In this document: piece by piece, positions 26,359-35,018 of the stretch
Position numbering within the stretch: position 1 is the first letter of the stretch
Layout of the letters: each line of letters opens with the position of its first letter
Assembly: GCA_013911975.1 (NCBI GenBank)
Contig: JACESF010000035.1
Coordinates: 1-40,918 of the forward strand
Source of the DNA: Hyphomicrobiales bacterium
GTDB lineage: Bacteria; Pseudomonadota; Alphaproteobacteria; Rhizobiales; Xanthobacteraceae
Reading direction: 5' to 3'
DNA: 40,918 nt
Program-made: the position numbers and the translations under genes
Notes under the pieces: generated by a model
Database searches by the model: none
The model's input: the letters and a program-made list of their open reading frames with translations, nothing else
What the model was told of the DNA's origin: nothing

Positions 26359-27753
26359 ATGACAGCCGTCACCCCCCTCACCAAGGCCGTCTCGGTCAAT
26401 CCGCTGAAGTCGAGCCAGCCGCTCGGCGCCGCACTCGCCTATCTGGGCGTGGACGGCGCCATGCCGCTGTTCCACGGCTCCCAGGGCTGCACCTCCTTCG
26501 CGCTGGTGCTGCTGGTGCGCCATTTCAAGGAGGCCATCCCGCTCCAGACCACCGCCATGGACGAGGTGGCCACCGTGCTGGGCGGCGCCGACCATCTGGA
26601 GGAGGCGATCCTCAACCTCAAGGCGCGCACCAAGCCGAGCCTGATCGGGGTCTGCACCACCGCCCTCGTGGAGACGCGCGGCGAGGACTTCGCCGCCGAC
26701 GTCTCCGCCATCCGCCGTCGCAACGCGGACGCGCTGGAGGGCACGGAGGTGGTGCTGGCCCAGACGCCGGATTTCGAGGGCGCCCTGGAGGAGGGATGGA
26801 CCAAGGCGGTCACCTCCATGGTGGAAGCCCTCGTTCCCCGCACGCCGGAGCGCATGGTCAGCCTGACCCAGGTGAACATCCTGCCGGGCTGGCACCACAC
26901 CGTGGCCGACATCGAGCATGTGCGCGACCTCGTGGAGGCGTTCGGGCTCGAACCCATCATCCTGCCGGACATTTCCGGCTCCCTGGATGGCACGGTGCCC
27001 GACCGCTGGGTGCCCACCGCCTATGGCGGAACCCTGGTGCCCGACATCCGCGCCATGGGCCGCTCGGCGCACACCATCGCGCTGGCCGAGCATGTGCGCG
27101 CCCCCGCGGCGCTTCTAGAGGCGCGGGCGGGCGTGCCCTTCGCCCTGTTCGAGACCCTGTCGGGCCTGAAGGCGACGGACCGCTTCATCGCGCTGCTGAG
27201 CGAGATTTCCGGCCGCCCGGTCCCGGCCCGCATCCGGCGGCGGCGCAGCCAACTCCAGGATGCTCTGCTGGACGGGCATTTCCATTTCGGCGGCCAGAAG
27301 GTGGCCATCGCCGCCGAGCCGGACCTGCTGTTCACACTCGCCACCTTCTTCGCCGGGATGGGCGCGCAGATCGCACTCGCCGTCACCACCACGGGCGGCA
27401 ATCCCATCCTGCGCAAGGTGCCGGCGGACGAGGTGCTGGTGGGCGACCTCGGCGACTTCGAGGCGCGGGCGGCGGGCTGCGACCTGCTCGTGACCCACAG
27501 CCACGGCCGCCAGGCGGCCGAGCGCCTGGGCATTCCCCTGATGCGCGCGGGCTTCCCCGTCTTCGACCGGCTGGGCAGCCAGCACCGCCTGACGGTCGGC
27601 TACGAGGGCACCCGCGCCCTCATCTTCGAGGCGGCGAACATCTTCCAGGCCAGCCGCCGCGAGCCGACGCCCCAGTCCCTCAACCCGTTCCGCGACAGAA
27701 GCCCGAGCAGCGAGGATCCCCATGACAGCCACGCGCAGACTGCGGCTCGTTGA
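26359..27753 (+). CDS. nifN: NifN, FeMo-co assembly scaffold subunit
   Basis: A 464-residue NifK-like partner of NifE. The N-terminus KAVSVNPLKSSQPLGAALAYLG lacks the NifK cysteine in the KxCQPLG position (SSQPLG), as expected for NifN. HGSQGCTSFALVLLVRHFKE keeps one cysteine. GVCTTALVETRGED and the later RAGFPVFDRLGSQHRLTVGYEG blocks are family-typical. GAGGAGG precedes the start. Its last 32 bases overlap the start of nifX in another frame, giving the [12 protein letters not shown] tail. Confidence 0.97.
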   Translation: MTAVTPLTKAVSVNPLKSSQPLGAALAYLGVDGAMPLFHGSQGCTSFALVLLVRHFKEAIPLQTTAMDEVATVLGGADHLEEAILNLKARTKPSLIGVCTTALVETRGEDFAADVSAIRRRNADALEGTEVVLAQTPDFEGALEEGWTKAVTSMVEALVPRTPERMVSLTQVNILPGWHHTVADIEHVRDLVEAFGLEPIILPDISGSLDGTVPDRWVPTAYGGTLVPDIRAMGRSAHTIALAEHVRAPAALLEARAGVPFALFETLSGLKATDRFIALLSEISGRPVPARIRRRRSQLQDALLDGHFHFGGQKVAIAAEPDLLFTLATFFAGMGAQIALAVTTTGGNPILRKVPADEVLVGDLGDFEARAAGCDLLVTHSHGRQAAERLGIPLMRAGFPVFDRLGSQHRLTVGYEGTRALIFEAANIFQASRREPTPQSLNPFRDRSPSSEDPHDSHAQTAAR

Positions 27754-28219
27754 GAGCGAGGGCGCGCCCGCCGCGCCGCCCTCCGGCCCCGCCATCCGGG
27801 TCGCCATCGCGACGCAGGACATGAAGGGGCTGAACGCCCATTTCGGCTCAGCGAAGAAATTCGCCGTCTATGACGTGAGCGTGGACGGCTGGACCTTCGT
27901 GGAGACGGTGGCCTTCGACCACGTCTCCGACGAGGGCGGCAAGCACCAGAGCGACGGCGACGACAAGATCACGCCCAAGGTGGAGGCGCTGAAGGGCTGC
28001 CACCTGCTGTTCTGCCTCGCCATCGGTGGCCCCTCCGCCGCCAAGGTGGTGTCCGCCCGCATCCATCCCATCAAGATTCCCCAGGCCCAGCCCATCGACA
28101 CGGTGCTGGAGCGCACCCGCGAGATGCTGGCCGGCTCCCCGCCCCCCTGGCTGCGCAAGATCCTGGCCGAGGCGGGCGCGGGCGCGCCGAAGCCGTCCTT
28201 CATCGACGATGACGAGTGA
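27722..28219 (+). CDS. nifX: NifX, NifB-co/FeMo-co carrier
   Basis: A 165-residue NifX/NifY-type dinitrogenase iron-molybdenum-cofactor-binding protein that carries FeMo-co precursors between NifB and NifEN. The core starts at [28 protein letters not shown] with the HFG motif; [18 protein letters not shown] and the Lys/Pro-rich C-terminus follow. The N-terminal 25 residues are Pro/Ala-rich linker. The start overlaps nifN by 32 bases, with AGCGAGGA as a likely ribosome site. Confidence 0.96.
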   Translation: MTATRRLRLVESEGAPAAPPSGPAIRVAIATQDMKGLNAHFGSAKKFAVYDVSVDGWTFVETVAFDHVSDEGGKHQSDGDDKITPKVEALKGCHLLFCLAIGGPSAAKVVSARIHPIKIPQAQPIDTVLERTREMLAGSPPPWLRKILAEAGAGAPKPSFIDDDE

Positions 28220-28229
28220 GGAGAGACCC

Positions 28230-28703
28230 ATGTCCGAGACCCTGACCGCTCCCGACGCCGACGCGCAGGCCCTCGCCACGCCCTTCCTCAGGTCGCTCGT
28301 GCGCCTCATGCGCGCGCAGGACACGTATGGAAGCTGGGAGGGCAAGGCCGACGCGAAGATCCTCAAGGACTTCATCGTCACCAAGGAGCAGCGCCGCGAA
28401 ATCCCCATCATGGGCGATCCCGACCCGGACGTGCTGTGGCGGGTGGAGATGTTCTACACCGCCGTGGGCCTCGCCATCGAGGCGGAGACCCAGCTCATCG
28501 CCAGCCCCATGATGAAGATGAGCCATGAGGGCTTCGGCCGCGTGCTGCTCACCGCCGGCCGCCTCGTGGTGCTGAGCCGACACCTGCGCGACGTGCACCG
28601 CTTCGGCTTCGAGAGCCTGGAGAAGCTGGCCGAGGCCGGCACCAAGGCCCTGGACGACGCCGTCGGCTTCATCCGCGCCTATCCCGACGTCGCCCGCCTC
28701 TGA
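28230..28703 (+). CDS. NifX-associated protein (DUF269 family)
   Basis: A 157-residue helical protein conserved next to nifX in diazotrophs. Typical blocks are [51 protein letters not shown] and [28 protein letters not shown]. Its exact function is not established; NafY/NifX-linked roles in cofactor handling are proposed for the neighbourhood. GAGGAGAG precedes the start, 10 bases after nifX. The upstream in-frame ATG at 28026 lies inside nifX and is rejected. Confidence 0.93.
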   Translation: MSETLTAPDADAQALATPFLRSLVRLMRAQDTYGSWEGKADAKILKDFIVTKEQRREIPIMGDPDPDVLWRVEMFYTAVGLAIEAETQLIASPMMKMSHEGFGRVLLTAGRLVVLSRHLRDVHRFGFESLEKLAEAGTKALDDAVGFIRAYPDVARL

Positions 28704-28714
28704 AGGAGCCCGCC

Positions 28715-28921
28715 ATGTCCGACATCGAAGCGCTGAAGGCCGAGATCAAGAAGCTCTCGTCCAAGTCCGTCACCTGGAAGATGAACCTCCACGACCTGTC
28801 GGAGGATCTGCCCACCAACTGGACCAGCATCCTGGAAGTGGCGCAGGAGACCTACGACACGTTCAAGGCCCTGGACGACGCCCGCAAGCGCCTCAAGGCG
28901 CTCGAATCCCAGCCTGCCTGA
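28715..28921 (+). CDS. CCE_0567-type small metalloprotein (DUF683)
   Basis: A 68-residue two-helix protein, as in the CCE_0567 family found beside nifX, a small metal-binding helical protein of unknown role. Helix 1 is DIEALKAEIKKLSSKSVTWKMNLHDLSEDL; after the PTNW turn, helix 2 runs through VAQETYDTFKALDDARKRLKAL. AAGGAG precedes the ATG. It is 11 bases after the DUF269 gene. Confidence 0.92.
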   Translation: MSDIEALKAEIKKLSSKSVTWKMNLHDLSEDLPTNWTSILEVAQETYDTFKALDDARKRLKALESQPA

Positions 28922-28947
28922 TCTCCCGCAGTCCAGGAGCAACCGCC

Positions 28948-29271
28948 ATGGCCTTCCTTTCCCGCGACGGCTCCCAATGGATGCCGGACTATCTCGTCGG
29001 CATCGACGCCACCACCTGCATCGGCTGTGGGCGTTGCTACAAGGTCTGCTCACGCGACGTCATGCATTTGTGGGGCGTGGGCAACGGGAACGCCATGCTC
29101 GGCAAGGTGGATGAGGACGAGGACGACGATTTCGACGGCGAAATGGTCCGCAAGGTGATGGTGGTGGACAATGCGGGCGCCTGCATCGGCTGCGGTGCCT
29201 GTGCCCGCGTCTGCCCCAAGGCCTGCCAGACCCATGTGACGGCCGACAAGGCCGCCGCTTTGGCGGCATGA
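28948..29271 (+). CDS. fdxB: FdxB, ferredoxin III (nif-specific)
   Basis: A 107-residue 2[4Fe-4S] ferredoxin of the nif-specific ferredoxin III type. The first cluster is C24, C27, C30 and C34; the second is C79, C82, C85 and C89, with an extra C93. The two are separated by a long acidic insert (DEDEDDDFDGE, residues 56-66) characteristic of this family. CAGGAG precedes the ATG. It lies 26 bases after the DUF683 gene and 7 bases before nifQ. Confidence 0.96.
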   Translation: MAFLSRDGSQWMPDYLVGIDATTCIGCGRCYKVCSRDVMHLWGVGNGNAMLGKVDEDEDDDFDGEMVRKVMVVDNAGACIGCGACARVCPKACQTHVTADKAAALAA

Positions 29272-29278
29272 GGACGCC

Positions 29279-29983
29279 ATGGGCGGCCATGCCGAGGGTC
29301 TGTTCCAGGCCCTGATGGGCGCACCGGGCCGGGCGGGCCTCGCCCTTCCCGGAACCACCCTTCCCCGAAGGGCCCTGCGTGCGCCCGCCGGTTCCGACGC
29401 GGCACGGCGGTTCGATGCCCATCTGTTCGACGCCCATGTCTTCGCCTGCGCCATTTCCGTGGCGGCGGAGGACTCGGCGCGGGAGGACCGGGCGCTCGGC
29501 CCGTGCCTCGGGCTCGGGACGGACGCCCTGGAGGCGATCATCGGCCGCTATTTCGCACCGGACGCGCTGCTGCGGCTCGGCGTGCCGGTGGGCGCGGCGG
29601 AGGCGGACGAGGAGGGCGCCATCCTCCATGACTTCCTGCGTGGCGAGGCCCGGCCGGGGGACGAGGCCGCTTGCTGGCTGTCCGCCATCATTGCCTGCCG
29701 CGCGCTGCGGCCGAACCATCTGTGGCAGGACCTCGGCCTCGGCGACCGGGGCGAACTCAACCGCCTGCTCGCGGTCCATTTCCCGGCGCTGGCGGCGGGC
29801 AATGCCTCCAACATGAAATGGAAGAAGTATTTCTACCGCCGGCTGTGCGCGCAGGAGGGCTTCGTGCTGTGCGCGGCGCCGAGTTGCGCCGCGTGCAACG
29901 ATTTCGACCTGTGCTTCGGCGACGAGAGCGGGGAGAGCCGCCTCGCGCGCACCCGCCGCGCCGGGGAGGAGGCGCGCGCCTGA
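29279..29983 (+). CDS. nifQ: NifQ, molybdenum donor for FeMo-co
   Basis: A 234-residue Fe-S protein thought to deliver Mo to NifEN/NifH for FeMo-co. The signature C198-x4-C203-x2-C206-x5-C212 (CAAPSCAACNDFDLC) is exact, preceded by NMKWKKYFYRRLCAQEG and NHLWQDLGLGDRGELNRLL. The first 50 residues are Ala/Gly/Arg-rich and variable. It is the last gene of the nifH-to-nifQ run; a GC-rich hairpin covers its stop codon. Confidence 0.95.
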   Translation: MGGHAEGLFQALMGAPGRAGLALPGTTLPRRALRAPAGSDAARRFDAHLFDAHVFACAISVAAEDSAREDRALGPCLGLGTDALEAIIGRYFAPDALLRLGVPVGAAEADEEGAILHDFLRGEARPGDEAACWLSAIIACRALRPNHLWQDLGLGDRGELNRLLAVHFPALAAGNASNMKWKKYFYRRLCAQEGFVLCAAPSCAACNDFDLCFGDESGESRLARTRRAGEEARA

Positions 29984-29992
29984 GGGCGCGCG
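29973..29992 (+). terminator. Weak hairpin over the nifQ stop
   Basis: An 8-bp stem, CGCGCGCC / GGCGCGCG, with a TGAG loop that contains the nifQ stop codon, followed by TCCCGTCT without a real T-run. It is only a candidate terminator between nifQ and the converging SDR gene. Confidence 0.4.
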
Positions 29993-30014
29993 TCCCGTCT
30001 CCGGCGGCACGCGC

Positions 30015-30800
30015 TCAGATGCTGGTGATGAGGCCGCCGTCGATGCGGATCACCGAGCCGGTCACGTAGGACGCCTTGGCCGAGGCAAGGAACGTCACCA
30101 CGTCCGCATATTCCTGCGGGTTGCCGTAGCGGCCCACGGGGATGGATGCCTGGCTTTCCGCCGCTACGTCCTCCACCGGGCGCCCCTCGCGCTTGGCGCG
30201 CTGCTCGTCCAGGAAGGTGATGCGCGGGGTGGCGATGCGGCCGGGCAGGACGATGTTGGCGGTGATGCCGTCGCGGCCCACCTCCCGCGCCAGGGTCTTG
30301 GACCAGCCCACCAGCGACAGCCGCAGGGCGTTGGAAATGCCCAGATTGGGGATGGGCGACACCACGCCGGAGGACGTGGACGTGATGATCCGCCCCCATT
30401 TGCGCTGGCGCATGCCCGGCAGCACATGGTCGGTGAGCGAGATCACCGAAAGCACCATGGCCTGGAACTGGACGCTCCACAGCTCCGTGGACTGGCCGCC
30501 GGCCGGGGTGGGGGGCGGGCCGCCGGTATTGTTGACGAGCACGTCCACCGGGCCGAGTTCCTCCTCCACCTGCGCGAGCGCCGGCGCGATGGCGTCGAGG
30601 TCCGCGAGGTTCCAGGCGAAGGCCGCGGCCCGGCCGCCGTGCGCGAGGATGTCAGCGGCGGTCAGGTCGGCCGCGGCGCCGTCCAGGTCGGCCACGGCCA
30701 CCTTCGCGCCCTCGCGGGCCAGGGTGCGGGCGATGGCGCCGCCGAGCCCGCCGCCGGCGCCCAGCACCAAAGCGGTCTTTCCGGTAAGTCCCAGATCCAT
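30015..30800 (-). CDS. Atypical short-chain dehydrogenase/reductase-like protein
   Basis: A 261-residue Rossmann protein of the SDR superfamily. The N-terminal nucleotide motif is GAGGGLG near residues 14-20, [10 protein letters not shown] is the NNAG equivalent, and the C-terminus [14 protein letters not shown] is typical. The canonical YxxxK is missing: the aligned stretch reads SNALR in [21 protein letters not shown], so the catalytic Tyr and Lys are replaced. Such BKR-like SDRs exist, and their activity is uncertain. The start has GGGAGG upstream. It is transcribed toward nifQ and divergent from the MFS gene; no nif-type promoter was seen. Confidence 0.88.
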   Translation of the reverse strand: MDLGLTGKTALVLGAGGGLGGAIARTLAREGAKVAVADLDGAAADLTAADILAHGGRAAAFAWNLADLDAIAPALAQVEEELGPVDVLVNNTGGPPPTPAGGQSTELWSVQFQAMVLSVISLTDHVLPGMRQRKWGRIITSTSSGVVSPIPNLGISNALRLSLVGWSKTLAREVGRDGITANIVLPGRIATPRITFLDEQRAKREGRPVEDVAAESQASIPVGRYGNPQEYADVVTFLASAKASYVTGSVIRIDGGLITSI

Positions 30801-30904
30801 GACTGATCCCTCCCTTGGGTCTTCAGGGCATCTAATCCATGGGCGCGGCCCCGTGCCACCGGAAACCCATCCAAATGTCGGGTCATTTCCCCGAGCGGCC
30901 GAGG

Positions 30905-30932
30905 CTTGCCCCCGGGCCACCCGGGGGGCAAG
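30905..30932. other. GC-rich stem-loop between divergent SDR and MFS genes
   Basis: A 12-bp stem, CTTGCCCCCGGG with CCCGGGGGGCAAG (one extra G), and a 3-base loop. It sits in the leader of the MFS gene, 31 bases before its start. No T-run follows immediately (AAGTCTTTCG). It could be a leader structure or repeat remnant. Confidence 0.4.
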
Positions 30933-30962
30933 GAAGTCTTTCGACTTTTCAGGATCGATTGC

Positions 30963-32180
30963 ATGAAGATCGCGCTTTTCCGGACCCATGCGCCGCTGTT
31001 CCTCGCGGTGTTCCTCGATATTTTCTCGTTCGGCCTCATGTACCCGCTCATCGTCAGCCTGTTCGACGGACCGGGCGTGGGCGACCAGGGGTTCGGCGCC
31101 GTGGTGACGGCGGGCAACCGCGACACCCTCATGGCGCTGGCCTTCGGGCTGTTCCCCATCGGCGCCTTCTTCGGCTGCTCGCTGCTGGGGGACCTGTCCG
31201 ACGCGCTCGGCCGTCGGCGCACCCTCGTCACCTGCATGGCCGGCCTCTCGGCGGCCTACGGCCTCATGTGGCTGTCGCTGGTGGTGGACGAGATCTGGCT
31301 GTTCTTCGCCGGGCGGCTCCTGGCCGGGCTCATGTCCGGCACCGCGCCCATCGCCCAGGCCAGCATGGTGGACGCGGTCTCTGCCTCCGAGCGGGGCGAT
31401 GCCATGGCGCAGGTGACGGTGGTCAACACCGTGGGCCTCATGGCGGGCCCCGCCATCGGCGGGGTGCTGGGCCATCTCGACCTGCGCCTCCCGCTCGCGG
31501 TCGCCCTGGTCCTGTGCGCGATCAACACGGTGATGCTGGCCCGCGCCCGGTTCGGCGAGGACGCGCCGCGGCGCGCCTTCCATTTCGACTGGCGCCAGCC
31601 GTTTCTCCTGTTCGCGCGCCTGAAGGACCGCCCGGCGGCGGTGCCGCCGCTCGCGTCCTTCTTCCTGTTTCAGCTTGGCTTCCTCATCTACTACACCTTC
31701 ATCCTGGTGGAGATGCAGCGGGTCCACGGCTTCTCCACGGCGGGCATCGGCCTGTTCTCCGTCACCATGGGCGTCGGCTTCATGCTGGGCTCGGCGGTGG
31801 CCTACCGGCCGGTGGCGCGCTGGCTGAAGGAGGAGCGGCGCATCGCCATCCTCGGCCATGCGCTGTGCGGCGCGCTGCTGCTGGTCACCGCCCTGCCGGT
31901 GAGCGCGGCCGTTCAGGTGGCGCTGGCGGTGGGCATCTGCATCACCAACGTGTTCGGCTACGTGTCGCTGCTCTCCGCCGCCTCGGGCGTGGTGGAAGAG
32001 ACGGAGCGGGGCTGGGTGCTGGGCCTCTCCAGCGCGGCGGTGGCGGTGTGCGTGTTCATCGCCGGGCTCATGACCCAGCTTCTGGTGGTGCTGCCGCCCT
32101 CGCCCTTCCTGGCGCTGGGCGGCGTGCTGGTGCTCGCGGCCATCCTGCCCGCGCGGGGCATCGCCTCCACCAACGGATAA
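30963..32180 (+). CDS. MFS transporter
   Basis: A 405-residue membrane protein with about 12 hydrophobic spans. The first is [22 protein letters not shown], and [14 protein letters not shown] between spans 2 and 3 is the MFS motif A-like loop. [23 protein letters not shown] and [12 protein letters not shown] fit spans 4-5 of drug:H+ antiporter (TCR/Tet-like) families. Its substrate is unknown. The start [11 protein letters not shown] is chosen for AGGA 9 bases upstream; an in-frame ATG at 30906 would overlap the hairpin at 30905-30932. Its end is 4 bases from the converging TetR gene. Confidence 0.9.
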   Translation: MKIALFRTHAPLFLAVFLDIFSFGLMYPLIVSLFDGPGVGDQGFGAVVTAGNRDTLMALAFGLFPIGAFFGCSLLGDLSDALGRRRTLVTCMAGLSAAYGLMWLSLVVDEIWLFFAGRLLAGLMSGTAPIAQASMVDAVSASERGDAMAQVTVVNTVGLMAGPAIGGVLGHLDLRLPLAVALVLCAINTVMLARARFGEDAPRRAFHFDWRQPFLLFARLKDRPAAVPPLASFFLFQLGFLIYYTFILVEMQRVHGFSTAGIGLFSVTMGVGFMLGSAVAYRPVARWLKEERRIAILGHALCGALLLVTALPVSAAVQVALAVGICITNVFGYVSLLSAASGVVEETERGWVLGLSSAAVAVCVFIAGLMTQLLVVLPPSPFLALGGVLVLAAILPARGIASTNG

Positions 32181-32184
32181 GGCG

Positions 32185-32895
32185 TCAGGCCGGGCGCGCC
32201 GCGAGCGCGCCGGTCACGAAGCCCATGAGCGCGTCGGTGAAGGCCGCCGCGCTCACCTTGCGCCGCCGGTACTTGGAGCGCTTCACGTACCAGTCCTGCA
32301 ACATGGGCTTGATGAGGGCCGCGGCCATCTCCACGTCGGCGATCCGGAAATGGCCGGTGGCATTGCCCTCCGCCAGGATGGCGGCGATCAGCCCCTCGGT
32401 GCGTTCCTCGCTCGCCACCGCCATGGCCCGCGCCTCCGGCGGGAAGCTCTTGGCCTGCATGTAGGAGAAGGTGAACCAGGGCAGCATGGCCTCGGTGAGG
32501 GCCACATGGCCCGCCAGCAGCCAACGCAGGCGCTCCGGCGGGGGCAGGTCCGCCGGCGGCTCGCCCAGGGCTTCCTCCACCACCTCGGACACGGTGCCCA
32601 GGATCATGAGGAGCAGCGTCTCCTTGCTGTCGAAATAGGCGTAGAGCGCGCCCATGGAGAGGCCGCTTTCCCTGGAGAGGTCACGCAGGCTCATGGAGTG
32701 GAAGCCCACGCGGTTGGCCAGCGCCAGGGTGCTTTCGATGATGCGCGCGAGGCGCATGGTGGCCACATGCACCTTCTTGACCCGCACCGTCTCCCCATGG
32801 CGCGCGAGGATGCGCGCCGCCAGCGCCTCCATGGACAGGTCGAGGCGCGCCACGAGAGCGGCGGGGGCACGGGCGACGGGCGGCGCGTGGGTCAA
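32185..32895 (-). CDS. TetR/AcrR-family transcriptional regulator
   Basis: A TetR-type repressor, 236 residues from the TTG at 32895 (AGGAG six bases upstream), or 215 from the ATG at 32832. The HTH is [50 protein letters not shown], a textbook TetR N-terminal domain but preceded here by an unusually long leader. The C-terminal ligand domain ends with [10 protein letters not shown]. It is divergent from the SDR/acyl-CoA dehydrogenase operon across a palindrome at 32978-32991, so it probably represses that operon. The ligand is likely an acyl-CoA, inferred from context only. Start uncertain. Confidence 0.88.
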   Translation of the reverse strand: MTHAPPVARAPAALVARLDLSMEALAARILARHGETVRVKKVHVATMRLARIIESTLALANRVGFHSMSLRDLSRESGLSMGALYAYFDSKETLLLMILGTVSEVVEEALGEPPADLPPPERLRWLLAGHVALTEAMLPWFTFSYMQAKSFPPEARAMAVASEERTEGLIAAILAEGNATGHFRIADVEMAAALIKPMLQDWYVKRSKYRRRKVSAAAFTDALMGFVTGALAARPA

Positions 32896-32948
32896 GCTCC
32901 GCTCCTGCGGGCGAACGGGCCCCGGATCGGATGGGGCATGGTCTCCTA

Positions 32949-32978
32949 TTGCACGAGGCGGGCGGCGAAGTCTATAAA
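32949..32978 (+). promoter_or_regulatory. sigma-70-type promoter of the acyl-CoA operon
   Basis: TTGCAC (32949-32954) and TATAAA (32973-32978) are separated by 18 bases, directly upstream of the palindrome and 52 bases before the SDR start. Confidence 0.6.
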
Positions 32979-32991
32979 GCGAGCGCTCGCT
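32978..32991. promoter_or_regulatory. Palindromic operator, probably for the TetR regulator
   Basis: AGCGAGCGCTCGCT is a perfect 14-bp palindrome. It abuts the -10 element, covering the expected transcription start of the acyl-CoA operon, in the TetR/operon divergent gap. Its form resembles operators of fatty-acid/acyl-CoA TetR regulators. Confidence 0.7.
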
Positions 32992-33029
32992 CGAAAAATT
33001 AAGGCCCACGGGGCCAGGGAGGCCGCCAC

Positions 33030-33797
33030 ATGAGCTTTCACGCATCCCTCGAAGGCCGCACCGCGCTGGTGACGGGCGCATCCCAGGGCCTCGGCGCCCA
33101 TTTCGCCCAGGTGCTCGCCGCCTCCGGCGCGAAGGTGGCCGTCGCGGCGCGCAAGCGCGCGGACTGCGAGGCCCTGGCGGACCGCATCACCGCAGCCGGC
33201 GGCACGGCCCTGGCCGTGACCCTGGACGTCACCGACCGCCTCTCCGCCGAGGCCGCCGTGGACAGCGTGGTGCAGGCCTTCGGACGGCTCGACATCCTGG
33301 TGAACAATGCCGGCGTCACCTCCACCAAGCCGCTCCTCGACGAGGAGGAGGCGGTGTGGGACCGCATCATGGACACCAATTTGAAGGGCGCCTTCCTCAT
33401 GGGCCAGTCCGCCGCCCGCGCCATGGCGGGGGACGGCAAGGGCGGGGCCATCGTGAACGTGGCCTCCATCCTCGGCCACCGGGTGGCAGGGCAGGTGGCG
33501 GCCTATGCCACCTCCAAGGCCGGGCTGGTGCAGCTCACCAAGTCCATGGCGCTGGAATGGGCCCGCCACAAGGTGCGCGCCAACGCGCTCTGCCCCGGCT
33601 ATGTGGAGACCGACATCAACCGCGACTTCTTCGCCAGCGAGGCGGGATCCGCCCTGGTGAAGCGCATCCCCTACCGCCGCCTTGGCCAGATGACCGACCT
33701 GGACGGCCCGCTCCTGTTCCTGTGCTCCGACGCCTCCGCCTATGTCACCGGCACCTCGGTGGTGGTGGACGGCGGCCATCTCGTCTCTTCGCTCTGA
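33030..33797 (+). CDS. Short-chain dehydrogenase/reductase
   Basis: A 255-residue classical SDR that oxidises or reduces a hydroxy/keto substrate with NAD(P). TGASQGLGAHFA (residues 14-25) binds nucleotide, LVNNAGV follows, and the catalytic YATSK lies in AAYATSKAGLVQLTKSMALEW. The C-terminus YVTGTSVVVDGGHLVSSL is typical. GGGAGGCC-type ribosome site upstream. It is first in an operon with an acyl-CoA dehydrogenase (9-base gap), kinase-like protein and CoA-transferase, so a hydroxyacyl/ketoacyl-CoA substrate is likely. Confidence 0.93.
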   Translation: MSFHASLEGRTALVTGASQGLGAHFAQVLAASGAKVAVAARKRADCEALADRITAAGGTALAVTLDVTDRLSAEAAVDSVVQAFGRLDILVNNAGVTSTKPLLDEEEAVWDRIMDTNLKGAFLMGQSAARAMAGDGKGGAIVNVASILGHRVAGQVAAYATSKAGLVQLTKSMALEWARHKVRANALCPGYVETDINRDFFASEAGSALVKRIPYRRLGQMTDLDGPLLFLCSDASAYVTGTSVVVDGGHLVSSL

Positions 33798-33806
33798 GGC
33801 TTCCCC

Positions 33807-35018
33807 ATGGACTTCACCATCTCCCCCGCGCTGGAAGACCTGCGCCTGCGCATCGCGGACTTCGTGGACCGCGAGATCCTGCCGCTCGAGGCGGACCCGG
33901 CCGCCTATGACGCCCACGAGAACATCCGCAACGACCTGCTGGCCGCCCTGCGCGCCAAGGCGCGGGCCGCGGGCCTCTGGTGCCTCCAGTTGCCGAAGGA
34001 AAGCGGCGGCCTCGGCGTCGGGCGCATGGGCATGGCGGTGTGCTACGAGGAGATGAACCGCTCCATCTTCGGGCCGGTCGTGTTCAATTCCGCCGCCCCC
34101 GACGACGGCAACATGATGCTCTTGGATAAGGTGGCGACGCCGGACCAGAAGGCCCGCTGGCTCGCCCCCATCGTGAATGGCGAGGTGCGCTCGGTGTTCG
34201 CCATGACCGAGCCCCATCCCGGCAGCGGCTCCGACCCCTCCATGATGCGCACGCGGGCCGAGAAGCAGCCCGACGGCTCCTATCGCATCTACGGCCACAA
34301 ATGGTTCATCACCGGCGCGGAGGAAGCGGCGCACTTCATCCTCATGGCGCGCACGTCCGATGACCCGCGCAAGGGGTTGACCGCCTTCCTGTTCCACCGC
34401 GACCAGCCCGGCTGGCGGATCATCCGGCGCATCCCCATCATGGGGCCGGAGGAGCATGGCGGCCATTGCGAGCTGGAGTTCGACGGCCTCACCATCGCGC
34501 CGCAGGACGTGCTGATGCAGGAGGGCGACGGCCTGAAGGCGACCCAGATCCGGCTCGGCCCGGCGCGCCTCACCCATTGCATGCGCTGGCTCGGCCTCGC
34601 CAAGCGCTCCATGGAGATCGCCCGCGCCTATGCGGACGTGCGCGAGGGCTTCGGCGTGCGCCTCGCGGACCGGGAGAGCGTGCAGCTCAAGTTCGGCCAG
34701 ACCGCCATGAACATCGAGATCGGCCGCCTGCTGGTGATGAAGGCCGCCTTCGCCCTCGACCGGGGCAGCCGGGCGCGCAAGGAAATCTCCATGGCGAAGA
34801 TCCAGGCGGCCAACACGCTGCACCAGGCGGTGGACATGGCCATCCAGATCAACGGCGCGCGGGGCTATTCCAAGGACACGGTGCTGGAATGGATCTACCG
34901 CTATGCCCGCCAGGCCCGCCTCGTGGACGGCGCGGACGAGGTGCACCAGATGGTGCTGAACCGCTTCCTCTCGGAGGAAGGCAATAATTTCTGGCGCTGG
35001 CCGGTGGCCCAGTCATGA
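33807..35018 (+). CDS. ACAD10/11-type acyl-CoA dehydrogenase
   Basis: A 403-residue flavoprotein acyl-CoA dehydrogenase. FAD/substrate blocks are FAMTEPHPGSGSDPSMM, HKWFITGAEEAAHFILMART, LELDF-like CELEFDGLTIAPQDVL, and the C-terminal QINGARGYSKDTVLEWIYRYARQARLVDGADEVHQMVL. The DGADEVH ending is like the ACAD10/ACAD11 and bacterial FadE-like group. It overlaps the next gene (phosphotransferase-like) by 4 bases (ATGA); the two partners are fused in animal ACAD10/11. The substrate is unknown. Confidence 0.94.
   Translation: MDFTISPALEDLRLRIADFVDREILPLEADPAAYDAHENIRNDLLAALRAKARAAGLWCLQLPKESGGLGVGRMGMAVCYEEMNRSIFGPVVFNSAAPDDGNMMLLDKVATPDQKARWLAPIVNGEVRSVFAMTEPHPGSGSDPSMMRTRAEKQPDGSYRIYGHKWFITGAEEAAHFILMARTSDDPRKGLTAFLFHRDQPGWRIIRRIPIMGPEEHGGHCELEFDGLTIAPQDVLMQEGDGLKATQIRLGPARLTHCMRWLGLAKRSMEIARAYADVREGFGVRLADRESVQLKFGQTAMNIEIGRLLVMKAAFALDRGSRARKEISMAKIQAANTLHQAVDMAIQINGARGYSKDTVLEWIYRYARQARLVDGADEVHQMVLNRFLSEEGNNFWRWPVAQS

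Noticed and set aside
22692..26399. 1235-codon open frame antisense to nifK and nifE
   Set aside because: Composition (His, Gly, Val, Leu and Arg-rich) is that of an antisense shadow under GC3-biased genes; no family motif, and the sense genes are certain.
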